64,000 nucleotides of DNA, from the NCBI RefSeq assembly GCF_002934265.1, contig NZ_PTIX01000001.1:310001-374000 (forward strand). The letters are read 5' to 3'. This DNA is from Actinokineospora auranticolor. Lineage in GTDB: Bacteria; Actinomycetota; Actinomycetes; Mycobacteriales; Pseudonocardiaceae. A program made the translations under genes and the position numbers. The notes beneath the pieces are model-generated. The model saw only the letters and a list, made by a program, of their open reading frames with translations, was not told the DNA's origin and did not search any database. Position 1 is the stretch's first letter; each line of letters starts with the position of its first letter. Positions 1 through 8,635 of the stretch are shown piece by piece.

Positions 1-156
1 CTCGGTCGTTCGTTCGGTGAGGACGTCCGTGCCACCCGCGCGCGCGGCCAGTCCGGTCGTCGCCGCCGAAACGTCCGGAGTGGATACCCCGGCCCTGGTG
101 AGCACCAGCCCGGCGATGCTGTCGTCGTCCTCGGTCGACACCACGGCGACGCCCAT
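1..156 (-). CDS. Hypothetical protein, N-terminal part only
   Basis: An open frame runs leftward off the window edge from an ATG at 156. The start is supported by a GAGGGGG ribosome-binding site directly upstream (about 160-167). Only 52 residues are visible, beginning MGVAVVSTEDDDSIAGL and continuing with an alanine/threonine-rich stretch. I recognise no family and cannot judge length, domains or role. The start and strand are reasonable because the frame is open to the edge and codon third positions are GC-rich. Confidence 0.5.
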   Translation of the reverse strand, partial: MGVAVVSTEDDDSIAGLVLTRAGVSTPDVSAATTGLAARAGGTDVLTERTTE

Positions 157-572
157 GAGACCCCCTCGCGACCCCGGGCTCCGCAACGCCCGGATCGCCC
201 TTGAGGTCGCGACGCGGGTGGCCGCTGTTACCCGTGATCGAGAACTTGTCCGATCACGACCATCCCACCCGCCGGGCGGCTCGGTGAACGCCGAGGGAGC
301 GAGCGGAAAGGATGACCGACCGGTCCGGTCGGCCCGCACCGACCCACAAATGGTCCTTTGTGGACATATTTGGCCCGTGGCGAACCCGCGGGTGTGGCCG
401 CGGCGAGATCGGTAACCCTGTTCTTGTCGACCGGGGCCCGGTGGCGACCGTTCGATCGCCGAGTACTTGCGCGAGCGGCGCGCCGGAGCTACCGTGACTG
501 AAAGGAGTGTCTTCACTACTCTGAGTGTCGAACGTGCCGTGTTCGGGGATCACGACGAAGAGAGGTGCGGGG
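157..572. other. Non-coding stretch
   Basis: About 415 bases between the leftward partial gene and a small rightward frame. Several open frames cross it on both strands, but none has a ribosome-binding site plus protein-like composition. It presumably holds the promoter for the leftward gene. I see no repeat or RNA structure that I can defend. Confidence 0.4.
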
Positions 573-746
573 ATGGTCGACCGTTCGAACAGCAGCACCG
601 AGAGCGACGTGGAGCGGCTGAGGCGGGGCGAGGCGGCGGCGCGGATGCGGCGCGCCGACCGCAACGCCCCCGACCGCTCGCGCCGCATGTCCGATGTGGA
701 AGCCGTGCGCTGCGGGGTTTGGCCGCCGCTCAACTGGGTCCGGTGA
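573..746 (+). CDS. Possible small hypothetical protein (57 aa)
   Basis: ATG at 573 follows a GAGAGGTG-like ribosome-binding site. The product would be a charged 57-residue protein (MVDRSNSSTESDVERL...) with many Arg and Asp residues and no membrane segment. Its last codons run into a tandem 15-bp repeat, and a strong hairpin follows 47 bp after the stop, which suits a short transcript. No family is recognised. It could be a chance frame in GC-rich DNA; the start signal and following hairpin are the only support. Confidence 0.35.
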   Translation: MVDRSNSSTESDVERLRRGEAAARMRRADRNAPDRSRRMSDVEAVRCGVWPPLNWVR

Positions 747-773
747 GTCTGGGTCCGGTGAGTCTCGGTCCGG
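736..773. repeat. 15-bp tandem repeat, two and a half copies
   Basis: GGGTCCGGTGAGTCT occurs twice back to back (736-750 and 751-765) and is followed by a partial third copy (CGGTCCGG). It spans the 3' end of the small frame at 573-746, so copy number changes would alter its C-terminus or stop. Confidence 0.75.
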
Positions 774-792
774 CGGGCGCCGCATAGCGAAA

Positions 793-823
793 AGCGCGGT
801 CTCGGCCAAGCCGAGACCGCGCT
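793..823. terminator. Hairpin terminator between convergent genes
   Basis: A perfect 13-bp stem (AGCGCGGTCTCGG / CCGAGACCGCGCT) with a 5-base loop. It lies between the rightward small frame and the 3' end of the leftward SRPBCC gene. There is no clear T-run on either side, so it would act as a bidirectional GC-rich actinomycete-type terminator. Confidence 0.7.
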
Positions 824-843
824 CGTTCGGGTCCGATGTGGAC

Positions 844-1335
844 TCAGTCGTCGGCCAGCACCGCCTCGATCTGCCCCATGGCCCGCCGCAGGCCGTCCTC
901 GATGCCCATCTCCGACAGCTTCTCCAGCTGCTCCACCGAGGCGAAGGTCGTCACCGACACCACCCGGGTGCCGCCGCCCGCGGGGGAGAGGGTGACCGAG
1001 GTCCGCGTGGCGCCCATCGCCTCGATCGGCTGGCCGGCGTCGTCGGCGAAGCCGTCCTCGAACTCCAGCCCGGTGGGCGGGGTCAGCGCGGTGATCTTCC
1101 ACCAGCCGTGGTACTTCTCGCCCTCCGGGCCGCTCATGTAGTACGCCGACCGGCCGCCGACGGTGAAGTCGTGCCGCTCGAAGGTCGCGGGCCAGCCCGG
1201 CGGCCCCCACCACCGCTCCAGCCGCCGCGGGTCCGACCACACCCGCCACACGCGCTCCACCGGCGCGCCGAACTCCGCCTCGAACGTCAGCGTCAACGCC
1301 TCGATGTCCTTGTGCGAGTTGATGACCACCATCAC
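844..1335 (-). CDS. SRPBCC (AHSA1-type) domain protein
   Basis: About 163 residues matching the START-like SRPBCC/AHSA1 fold. The N-terminal strand is followed by the typical APVERVWRVWSDPRRLERWWGP segment (about residues 24-46), with the helix-rich end ELEKLSEMGIEDGLRRAMGQ at the C-terminus. Such proteins bind hydrophobic ligands, and many are paired with ArsR regulators, as here. The start is either GTG 1335 or the next codon, ATG 1332. Both overlap the ArsR stop, so the two genes are translationally coupled in one leftward operon. The ligand cannot be told from sequence. Confidence 0.85.
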   Translation of the reverse strand: MMVVINSHKDIEALTLTFEAEFGAPVERVWRVWSDPRRLERWWGPPGWPATFERHDFTVGGRSAYYMSGPEGEKYHGWWKITALTPPTGLEFEDGFADDAGQPIEAMGATRTSVTLSPAGGGTRVVSVTTFASVEQLEKLSEMGIEDGLRRAMGQIEAVLADD

Positions 1336-1682
1336 GCGTCCTCCTTGTCCTCGTCCTCGGCCAGGATGTCCTCGATCGCCAGCGCGCGGTGCCGCCAGAT
1401 CCGCTCGTACTCGTCGAGCAGTCGCGCGGCCCGCCGCAGCCCGTCGGGGTTGCCGGACACCAGCCGCTCCCTCCCGTGCCGCTGCTTGCCGACCAGACCG
1501 GCCCGCTCCAGCACCGCCACGTGCTTCTGCACCGCGGCGAAGCTCATGTCGTACTCCCGGGCCAACTCGGTCACCGACTGGGCCCGCCGCAACACCCGCG
1601 ACAGCACGTCCCGCCGCGTCGCGTCGGCCAACCCGTGGAACAGCCGGTCGATCTCGTCCGCAGTCGCCTTATCTACAACCAC
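1332..1682 (-). CDS. ArsR-family transcriptional regulator
   Basis: A 116-residue winged-helix repressor. LFHGLADATRRDVLSRVLR is the standard ArsR N-terminal helix, and SVTELAREYDMSFAAVQKHVAVLERAGLV is the helix-turn-helix and recognition helix (about residues 35-63). No metal-binding Cys cluster is present, so this is the ArsR type that travels with SRPBCC proteins rather than a metal sensor. The GTG start at 1682 lies inside a palindromic operator, which suggests a leaderless transcript and autorepression. It overlaps the downstream SRPBCC gene by 1-4 bases. Confidence 0.87.
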   Translation of the reverse strand: MVVDKATADEIDRLFHGLADATRRDVLSRVLRRAQSVTELAREYDMSFAAVQKHVAVLERAGLVGKQRHGRERLVSGNPDGLRRAARLLDEYERIWRHRALAIEDILAEDEDKEDA

Positions 1683-1691
1683 ATGGTTGTA
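1674..1691. promoter_or_regulatory. Palindromic operator at ArsR start
   Basis: TACAACC-ACAT-GGTTGTA is an inverted repeat with perfect 7-bp arms and a 4-base spacer. The GTG start of the ArsR gene lies within it. Position and symmetry suit an autoregulatory dimer site; the assignment to this ArsR protein is inference. Confidence 0.7.
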
Positions 1692-1854
1692 CGTTAGTGC
1701 CGTCCGGTGGTTCGCGCAAGTGGCCCACCGACCCTGCGGCGGCGCGCCTGATCGGGCCGTTCCACCGGGTGCGCGGGCGTTCGCGGTGGGCCGTAACGGG
1801 TGCGCGGACCGTGCGATGTACCGGGCGACTCGATCTTCGGCGGAGGGGTGGCGC

Positions 1855-2814
1855 GTGGCTTTGTCGCCAGGGGGGTTCCGCGACGGGTTCGCCGAGCTGG
1901 CGGACAACGTCGAGAAGCACATCCACGGCAAGCCCGACGCCGTGCGGCTGGCGCTGGTGTGCTTCTTCGCCGAGGGCCACCTGCTGATCGAGGGCGCGCC
2001 GGGGGTGGCGAAGACGTCGTTGGCCAAGGCCATCGCCGGGTCGGTGCACGGCGGTACCGCGCGCCGGGTGCAGTTCACGCCGGACCTGCTGCCCACCGAC
2101 ATCACCGGCGTCGACGTGTTCAACGAGCAGACCCGGCGGTTCGAGTTCCGCCCCGGTCCCGTCTTCAGCAACGTGCTGATCGGCGACGAGATCAACCGGG
2201 CACCACCGCGCACCCAGGCCGCGCTGCTGCAGGCCATGGCCGAGCGGGAGGTCACCGCCGGGCTCACCACCCACCCGATCGACCCGCCGTTCTTCTGCGT
2301 GGCCACCCAGAACCCGTACGAGCACCAGGGCACCTACCCGCTGCCGGAGTCGCAGCTCGACCGCTTCCTCATGCGCATCCGCATCGGGTACCCCGACCCG
2401 GTGGCGGAGAAGGTGATCGTGGCGCAGGGCATCGCCAACGGGCACGTGCTGCCCGTGAAACCGGTGCTGTCCCTCGACGAGGCGCGCCGTCTGCTCGCCA
2501 TGCCCGCCACCGTGGAGGTGAACGAGCCGCTGCGCGACTACCTGGTGGGGATCGCCGCCGCGATCCGCGCGCACCCCAAGGCGCTCGGCGGCATCAGCCC
2601 GCGCGCCACCATCGCCTTGGCGCGCGCCGCGCAGGTGGTCGCCGCGGCCGCCGGACGGCCCTTCGCGGCACCGGGGGACGTGAAGGACGTGGCCGTGCCC
2701 GTCTTGGCGCACCGGCTGCCGCTGAGCCCGGCCGCCGCGCTCGCCGGTACCTCCGCCGAGGACGTGCTCGCCGAGGTGCTGGACGCCGTGCCCGTACCGA
2801 GGCGAACCGGGTGA
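1855..2814 (+). CDS. MoxR-family AAA+ ATPase
   Basis: 319 residues, the normal MoxR length. The Walker A motif is GAPGVAKT (residues 47-54), typical of MoxR, and Walker B is VLIGDEINR with Asp111-Glu112. The sensor region (ATQNPYEHQGTYPLPESQLDRF) and the C-terminal lid domain are intact. I chose GTG 1855 because GGAGGGG lies at a proper distance; an upstream ATG at 1816 lacks a site. MoxR ATPases remodel or activate partner proteins, usually with a DUF58 or VWA protein encoded next door. Here the DUF58 gene overlaps by four bases. It heads an apparent 14-kb operon. Confidence 0.9.
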   Translation: MALSPGGFRDGFAELADNVEKHIHGKPDAVRLALVCFFAEGHLLIEGAPGVAKTSLAKAIAGSVHGGTARRVQFTPDLLPTDITGVDVFNEQTRRFEFRPGPVFSNVLIGDEINRAPPRTQAALLQAMAEREVTAGLTTHPIDPPFFCVATQNPYEHQGTYPLPESQLDRFLMRIRIGYPDPVAEKVIVAQGIANGHVLPVKPVLSLDEARRLLAMPATVEVNEPLRDYLVGIAAAIRAHPKALGGISPRATIALARAAQVVAAAAGRPFAAPGDVKDVAVPVLAHRLPLSPAAALAGTSAEDVLAEVLDAVPVPRRTG

Positions 2815-3911
2815 GCGCCCGGCCGACCGGCGCGGGCTGGGCCACGGGCGGCACCGCGGGTGTCCTCGTGGCCCTCGGCGTGCGGTTCGACTACCCGGAG
2901 GCGGTCGCGCTCGGGTTCTGCGCCGCCGCCCTGCTGGCGTTTTCCTCGGTGTGGCAGGCGGTTGGGGCCCGGATACGGGCCACTCGCGTGGTCGAGCCGA
3001 ACCGGGTCACGGCTGGCAGGTCGGTGGAATGCCTGCTGCGGGTGCACAACGCCGGTTCCCGCACGGTTCCCGCGCTTGAGGTCACCGAGGTGTTGGACGG
3101 GCGGGAACGCCGGTTCGCGCTGCCGCCGTCGCGCGGTCGGTCCACTACCCGGGTCCACGGCTATCACCTGCCCACCGACCGACGCGGCGTGTACCGGCTC
3201 CCGCCGCCGGTGCTGACGGTCCACGACCCCGCCCGGCTCATCCGACGCCGGTTCGCCACCGAGGGCGACACCGTCATCCACGTGCACCCCGATCACCACC
3301 CGCTCACCTCGCCGTGGCCCGGCGGCGAACGCCTCACCGTCGACGGCGTCGCCGCGCGGCCGCGTGGCACCGGGATGGCCTACTACGGCCTGCGCGAGTA
3401 CGTCGTCGGCGATGACAGCAGGTACATCCACTGGCCCGCCACGGCCCGCATCGGCACGCTCATGGTGCGCCACCACGGCGTGCTGGACACACCGGGCCTG
3501 TTCGTGCTGCTCGACACCACAAATCTTGCCGTGGGGGAGGAGTTCGAGGACGCGGTCCGCGTTGCCGCGTCCCTCGCGGTCTCGGCGCTGCGCGCGGGTG
3601 CCCGGCTCACCCTCTGCACCACCGACCTCGGCCACGTTCCCGATCTCGGTGCCACGCCCGAGGCGCGGGTGACGGCGGTCCTCGACTTCCTGGCAGGCGT
3701 CGAACCGTCGGAAACCGTGCGACCGCCGAGGTTCCGTGCTCCGGGCGCGGAGACGGCGACCACCGTCGTTGTCACCACCGGGCCGAATGCCGCACTCAGT
3801 CCGGGGGCTTTGGTCGTGCGGGTAGATCCCGACACCACAGGCCCCGAGGTCGATGGCGTGCTGACGGTGGCGTCCAGCGCGGACTTCGCCGCCAAGTGGA
3901 ACAACCGGTGA
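2811..3911 (+). CDS. DUF58 domain protein
   Basis: 366 residues. Two N-terminal membrane segments (about residues 15-50) precede a beta-rich region and the DUF58 signature, GLREYVVGDDSRYIHWPATARIG followed by MVRHHG, near residue 190-220. DUF58 proteins have a VWA-like fold and act with MoxR ATPases in membrane complexes. The GTG start at 2811 overlaps the MoxR stop (GTGA), and the gene overlaps the next by the same arrangement. This gives a standard MoxR-DUF58-transglutaminase module. Confidence 0.88.
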   Translation: MSARPTGAGWATGGTAGVLVALGVRFDYPEAVALGFCAAALLAFSSVWQAVGARIRATRVVEPNRVTAGRSVECLLRVHNAGSRTVPALEVTEVLDGRERRFALPPSRGRSTTRVHGYHLPTDRRGVYRLPPPVLTVHDPARLIRRRFATEGDTVIHVHPDHHPLTSPWPGGERLTVDGVAARPRGTGMAYYGLREYVVGDDSRYIHWPATARIGTLMVRHHGVLDTPGLFVLLDTTNLAVGEEFEDAVRVAASLAVSALRAGARLTLCTTDLGHVPDLGATPEARVTAVLDFLAGVEPSETVRPPRFRAPGAETATTVVVTTGPNAALSPGALVVRVDPDTTGPEVDGVLTVASSADFAAKWNNR

Positions 3912-6058
3912 CCGGCGCCCGCGGTGTCGCCGCCGACCTCGGGCTGGGGCTGCTCGCCTTGGTGCCGTCGGTGGTGCTGTACCGCGGGTTCTTCGAGTCG
4001 GCGGCGTACTGGCCCGTGGCCGCGGTGGCCGGAATCGTGGGAACGGGTTGTGCGGTGGCGGCGTTCGGGTGGCGGTGGTCTCCGCTCGTCAAGGTCTTGT
4101 CGGCGGTCGCGGGGTACGTCGTGGTGGTCCTGCCGGTCGTGCTGCTCGCTCGTGGCGGTGAGCCGTGGACGTGGGCCGGGGCCGCTCGTGAAGTGGCGAC
4201 GGGGACCGCGCGTGGGTGGGTGACGGTGCTGTCGGTGGGATTGCCCGCCCCGGTCGATCACCGCGTGCTGGTTCCGTTGGCGTTGGTCACGTTCCTGGCC
4301 GCCTACGCGTCGGCCGGGCTCGCGATCGGGTCGCGTTCGCCTGTGGCGCCTGCCGGGCCGCCGGTTCTGGCGTACGGGATCGGGTTGGTTGTGGTCGCCA
4401 CGGTGCCGGGGACGTCCCTGGGGCTCGCCGCCGCGCTCGCGGCTGTCGTGCTCGCGCAGGTCCTGTACCGGGCGCGGCCCGCGTCCGAGGTGTCGGTCCG
4501 CTGGGGCGCGGTCGCCTGCGCCGTTGTGGTGGTGGCGGTCGGTTCCGGGTTCGCGGTCCGCGCGACCTCGGTGTTCGGCACCGGTGCCCTCCGCGCCGAC
4601 CCGCGACCGCTGGACCTGCGGGCCGCCGAGACGCCGCGCGTGCTCACGCCACTCGCCGATGTCCGGCCGCAGACCGATCTCGACCCGCCGCGGCCGGTGT
4701 GCGCGGTCACCTTGGCCGCTGACGCGCCCGGGCTGCCCGGTGTCGCCATCGCCGTGCTGGACCGGTTCGACGGCACGATCTGGACCACCGGTGGCGAGTT
4801 CCGGGCCGCCGGGCAGCGGCTGGCGGGTGCTCCTGGCGGCCCCGCGTCGCGTCGGGTGAACGCGCGGATCACCGTGGCGCGCCTGCGGTCCCCGTTCGTG
4901 CCGGTGCTCGGCCAACCGGTCCGGCTCGACTTCCCCGGTGCGCGCGCGGCTGTCGGTTTCGACGAGGCGTCCGGTTCGCTGTACTCTCCGGACATCGCGC
5001 GCGGCGGAGCGGTGTACGACGTCACCGCCGAACTGCTGTCCGCCGACCCGCCAAGCCGTGCGGTCCGCCCCAGCGAGAACCCCGACGACGAGGTCTACCG
5101 GAGGCTCCCGCCGGGACTTCCGCCCGTCGTCCGGCAACTCCTGCACGAGGTGACTGACCCGGAGCCGACGCCGACCGGCAAACTGGCCGCTCTCAACACC
5201 TTCCTGCGAGGGCTGCCCTACAACCGCGACGCCCGACCCGGGCACAGCTACGCCGACATCGCGCGCGTGATCGCCGCCCGCCAGACCGACGACGACGGGT
5301 ACGCCGAACAGCACGCCGCCGCGTTCGCCGTCATGGCCCGCGCGCTCGGCTACCCGGCCCGAGTCGTCGTCGGCTACCGGATCCCCACCACCGCGGGTGT
5401 GCACCTCGTATCCACAAAGGACGCTACCGCGTGGGCGGAGGTGCGTTTCCCCGACGCCGGTTGGGTTCCCTACGACCCCACCGACCCGACACGCACCGAG
5501 CGCCGCACACCGCCGCGCGCGGTGTCGAACCCGACCCCCGCCGACGAGCCAGGGCCCCCGGACCTGGCCTCTGCGGCGAACCGCCCCGAGTCGCCACATC
5601 AGGACCAGCCGCCGGGTGCGCCGTGGTCGGTGGTCGTGGCGACGGGTGCGGGTTCGGCGGTGTTGGCGGCCGCGCTGGTGGTCCTCGGCGCGAAGTCGTG
5701 GCGCAGACACCGGCGCAGGCGCCGCGGCGACGACGCCGACCGGGTCATCGGCGCGTGGGCGGAGTGCCTCGACCTGCTGACGGAGTTGCGCGTCCCGGCC
5801 GCCCGCCACCGCACACCGGGGGAGGTCGCCTCGGACGCCGTGACCGCGCTCGGCCCCCGCGTGGCGCCCCTCGCCGACCTCGCCGAGGCTGCCACCGCCG
5901 CGGTCTTCGGTCCACGCCACCTCGGCCCCGACGACGTCCGGCTGGCCTGGGCGACTGAGCGGGGACTGCGCCGCGCGCTGTACCGGGGTGCCCGCCTGCC
6001 GCTGCGGCCGATCAACCGGCTGAACCCGCGTCCACTGCGCAAGCGCTGGCGGTACTGA
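3908..6058 (+). CDS. TgpA/DUF3488-type transglutaminase-like membrane protein, catalytic residues missing
   Basis: 716 residues. Five or six N-terminal membrane helices (to about residue 225) lead to an extracytoplasmic transglutaminase-core domain, a further helix near residue 580-600 and a C-terminal DUF4129-like tail. The core aligns with the family through ALGYPARVVVGYR and WVPYDPTDP. The position normally held by the nucleophile Cys is Ala466 (DGYAEQHAAAF). The normal DAHAWAEV is DATAWAEV, so the catalytic His is Thr507. The protein is therefore probably a non-enzymatic scaffold or peptide-binding protein. GTG 3908 is preferred over GTG 3896 because it gives the same GTGA overlap seen at the neighbouring gene. 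Confidence 0.83.
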   Translation: MTGARGVAADLGLGLLALVPSVVLYRGFFESAAYWPVAAVAGIVGTGCAVAAFGWRWSPLVKVLSAVAGYVVVVLPVVLLARGGEPWTWAGAAREVATGTARGWVTVLSVGLPAPVDHRVLVPLALVTFLAAYASAGLAIGSRSPVAPAGPPVLAYGIGLVVVATVPGTSLGLAAALAAVVLAQVLYRARPASEVSVRWGAVACAVVVVAVGSGFAVRATSVFGTGALRADPRPLDLRAAETPRVLTPLADVRPQTDLDPPRPVCAVTLAADAPGLPGVAIAVLDRFDGTIWTTGGEFRAAGQRLAGAPGGPASRRVNARITVARLRSPFVPVLGQPVRLDFPGARAAVGFDEASGSLYSPDIARGGAVYDVTAELLSADPPSRAVRPSENPDDEVYRRLPPGLPPVVRQLLHEVTDPEPTPTGKLAALNTFLRGLPYNRDARPGHSYADIARVIAARQTDDDGYAEQHAAAFAVMARALGYPARVVVGYRIPTTAGVHLVSTKDATAWAEVRFPDAGWVPYDPTDPTRTERRTPPRAVSNPTPADEPGPPDLASAANRPESPHQDQPPGAPWSVVVATGAGSAVLAAALVVLGAKSWRRHRRRRRGDDADRVIGAWAECLDLLTELRVPAARHRTPGEVASDAVTALGPRVAPLADLAEAATAAVFGPRHLGPDDVRLAWATERGLRRALYRGARLPLRPINRLNPRPLRKRWRY

Positions 6059-8610
6059 TGCGCGGGACGCCGACCAGTGCTCAACGGGCCGTCGCCTTGG
6101 CCTGCCTGACGGTCCTCGCGGCCGCGGCGGTGATCGCGGGCGCGGACCCGGCGCCGCCGGTCGTCCGACCGGACCTGTTCGCGGGCAAGGTGTGGCTGCC
6201 GTCCCGGGCGGTGGGCCAGGCGACGCTGGTCGACGGGGTGGCGGTCCAAGTGGTGGCCGGTGTGCCGGTCGCGGGCGTCAACGGCAGCTTCGACACCGAC
6301 CAGGTCGGCGGCGACGGCTACGCCTTCGACGCGGCGACCGGGCAACTCGTGGGGATCGACGGCGCCACGCGCGAGAAGCGGGCGACCAGGTTGTCCGGCC
6401 GCGCCACGGATCTCCGCTACACCGCGACCGGCGTGTTCTCGCTCGACCGCGAGCGGGGCGTGCTGCGGGCACTGGACCGCCACACCCTCCAGCCGACCGG
6501 CGACGCCCTTGCCCTGCCCCGAACGGTATCCGCCGACACCACCGACGACCGGGCCCTCTGGGTAGCCGACGGCTCCGACGGTTCGATCACCGCGTACACG
6601 CTCGGCGCGACGGGCCCGACCGGTCGCCGGACGGAGCACGTGTTCCCGGGCGAGCGCTCACCCCGCCTGACGTCAGCTCAGGGCGCGCCGGTCTTGGTGG
6701 CGGCGGGAAGGGCGATGTTGCTGACGTCGACCGGTGCCGTGGCCCGGACGCTGTCGGTCGAGATAGGTGCGGGTGACGTGGTGCAGGGCGCGGTGGACGC
6801 CCCGGCCTTCGTGGTGGTACGCGGCGGGTCGCTGACGGTGTGCGATTTCGAGGCGCGCGCGTGCGGCCCGGAGATCGCGGTCGGCGCGCACGGGTCGGCG
6901 AAGCCGGTTCTGCTGGGCGGCAAGGTCTTCCTCACGGACGGAGACGGCAACCGCGTGCTGATCGCCGACACCGCGACGGCATCGGTCAACCGGACGGAAC
7001 CGCTCTCCGACCACGTCCGCCGCTTCGACCTGGTGGAACACGACTGGATCGTGTACTTCAACGACCCGGAGACCCGATTCGCGGGGGTCATCTCCCCGGA
7101 CGGAACGGTCCGGAGGCTGGAGAAATACCAGGACGACCCGCCCGCCACCGCTGTGACACCGGGACCGACCCCCACCAGCGCGGGACCGACCACGCGCACC
7201 GGACAACCCGGTACCAGCACGGGGAAACCGGCCCGCGCGCGGACGACGGGTGGCACGATGGCGGAGTCGATCAAGCCCTCCGGCCCGCGGCTGCCGGAGT
7301 TGCGGGTGGAGGAGATCGTGACGAACCCGGCGACCCCGGAGGTGCTGGTGCCGGTGGCGTTCAGCGCACGCGTGACGGGGGCGCCGACCGCGTGGCGGTG
7401 GACGGTGTCGAAACCCGACGGGACAACGGAGGCGACGAGCACGGGGGCCGAGTTCAGCCACTGGTTCAGGTTTGTGGGCAAGTACCGGGTCAGCCTGGCG
7501 GTGAGCGCGGGGAGCCGGAGGGACGAGCAGACGGTCACGCTGATGGTGATCAATCCGCCGCTGCCATTGCATTGTGGGGACGTGGTGCGGCAGAGCACGG
7601 TCCTGCGCGCGAATCTGACCTGCGAAGGCCCCGCGCTGACCATCGGCGCCCACGACGTGTTGATCGACTTGGACGGCCACACCGTCGTGGGAGACATCAA
7701 GGTCGACAACAACGACGGCTCGGTCTTGCGACGGGGCACAGTGCAAGGCCAGATCAAACTGGACGGGGCAGGCGCCCGGATCGAGGACTTGACACTGATC
7801 TCGCTCCAGGTTTCCGGTTCCGATACCCGGGTCACCCGGAGCCGCGCGGAGCACATCTCGATTGTGACCGGCGGAAGCGACTATCGGATCTCTGATTCCG
7901 TGATCACCGGCAGCTTCTCCGCAGGAAGTTCGAAACCTTCGGTCGGTGAGATGGTCGGTTGTGAGCTGATCGGTGCGCATGTCGGGTTGCCCGGACGGAC
8001 TCACTCCGTCTTCCGTAGCAACGTCTTCCGCTCCGCTACCGTCCTGCTCAGCCAGTCAGGTGGTACGGAGATCACGAACAACATCTTCGACGCGAGCACG
8101 GTCGAGCTGAGAATCAGCAGCGGTGTCATTCTGGCCGGTAACTCCTTCGGTGGTGCGGATGTAGCGGTCACCATTGACGCGTCCCCAGCCCAAGGCATCT
8201 TGATCGAGCGGAACACCTTTGAAGGCAACAAGGTCGGCCTCCATTTGGGGAGTTCCGTCCCCCAAGGCTTGCGGGAAACCAGGGTTTCCGGGAACCACTT
8301 CGAAGGCAATGGTGCTGCCGGGGCGACTGTATCGCTGGGCAGTCCCGGACCGGAGTCGATGACCATCGAGGGCAACACCTTCGTCGGCAACGGTCACCGG
8401 TCCGATGGCCTGGTTGACCGCCACGGCCTTGCCATCGATGACGGGCTGCACATCGACACCGAGGTGGGCGGCGGGGTCGAGATCGCGAGCAACTCAACTC
8501 GCAACAACGCGGATCACGGGATTGAGGCGCCGCGCGGCGCGGTGGTCGATCTCGGGGGGAACACCTCGTCCGGTGACCCGGCGGGGTGTACCGGGGTGGT
8601 GTGCCGGTGA
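6058..8610 (+). CDS. Secreted protein with beta-propeller-like, PKD and parallel beta-helix regions
   Basis: 850 residues starting with a hydrophobic signal sequence or anchor (about residues 10-30). The first ~350 residues have the repeating strand pattern of a beta-propeller. A Thr/Pro/Gly-rich linker (about 360-405) follows, then a PKD-like domain (about 414-497) containing WRWTVSKPDG and FRFVGKYRVSLAV. The C-terminal half (about 505-850) has right-handed parallel beta-helix repeats (DLDGHTVVGD..., GNTFVGNGH...). It overlaps the previous stop by one base (TGATG). Beta-helix domains of this kind bind or cleave polysaccharide; no catalytic residues stand out. It is probably exported and works with the membrane proteins before it. 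Confidence 0.75.
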   Translation: MRGTPTSAQRAVALACLTVLAAAAVIAGADPAPPVVRPDLFAGKVWLPSRAVGQATLVDGVAVQVVAGVPVAGVNGSFDTDQVGGDGYAFDAATGQLVGIDGATREKRATRLSGRATDLRYTATGVFSLDRERGVLRALDRHTLQPTGDALALPRTVSADTTDDRALWVADGSDGSITAYTLGATGPTGRRTEHVFPGERSPRLTSAQGAPVLVAAGRAMLLTSTGAVARTLSVEIGAGDVVQGAVDAPAFVVVRGGSLTVCDFEARACGPEIAVGAHGSAKPVLLGGKVFLTDGDGNRVLIADTATASVNRTEPLSDHVRRFDLVEHDWIVYFNDPETRFAGVISPDGTVRRLEKYQDDPPATAVTPGPTPTSAGPTTRTGQPGTSTGKPARARTTGGTMAESIKPSGPRLPELRVEEIVTNPATPEVLVPVAFSARVTGAPTAWRWTVSKPDGTTEATSTGAEFSHWFRFVGKYRVSLAVSAGSRRDEQTVTLMVINPPLPLHCGDVVRQSTVLRANLTCEGPALTIGAHDVLIDLDGHTVVGDIKVDNNDGSVLRRGTVQGQIKLDGAGARIEDLTLISLQVSGSDTRVTRSRAEHISIVTGGSDYRISDSVITGSFSAGSSKPSVGEMVGCELIGAHVGLPGRTHSVFRSNVFRSATVLLSQSGGTEITNNIFDASTVELRISSGVILAGNSFGGADVAVTIDASPAQGILIERNTFEGNKVGLHLGSSVPQGLRETRVSGNHFEGNGAAGATVSLGSPGPESMTIEGNTFVGNGHRSDGLVDRHGLAIDDGLHIDTEVGGGVEIASNSTRNNADHGIEAPRGAVVDLGGNTSSGDPAGCTGVVCR

Positions 8611-8635
8611 ACCGAACAACCAGAGGAGGGTGAGC

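Noticed and set aside
254..1249. Long leftward frame of 331 codons over the SRPBCC gene
   Set aside because: Arg/Ala/Gly-rich and unlike any protein; it is a shadow of the SRPBCC gene and flanking GC-rich DNA.
3383..5920. 845-codon leftward frame opposite the DUF58 and transglutaminase-like genes
   Set aside because: Composition is dominated by Arg, Gly, Asp and His as expected for the antisense of GC-rich coding DNA; the rightward genes have motifs and overlaps.
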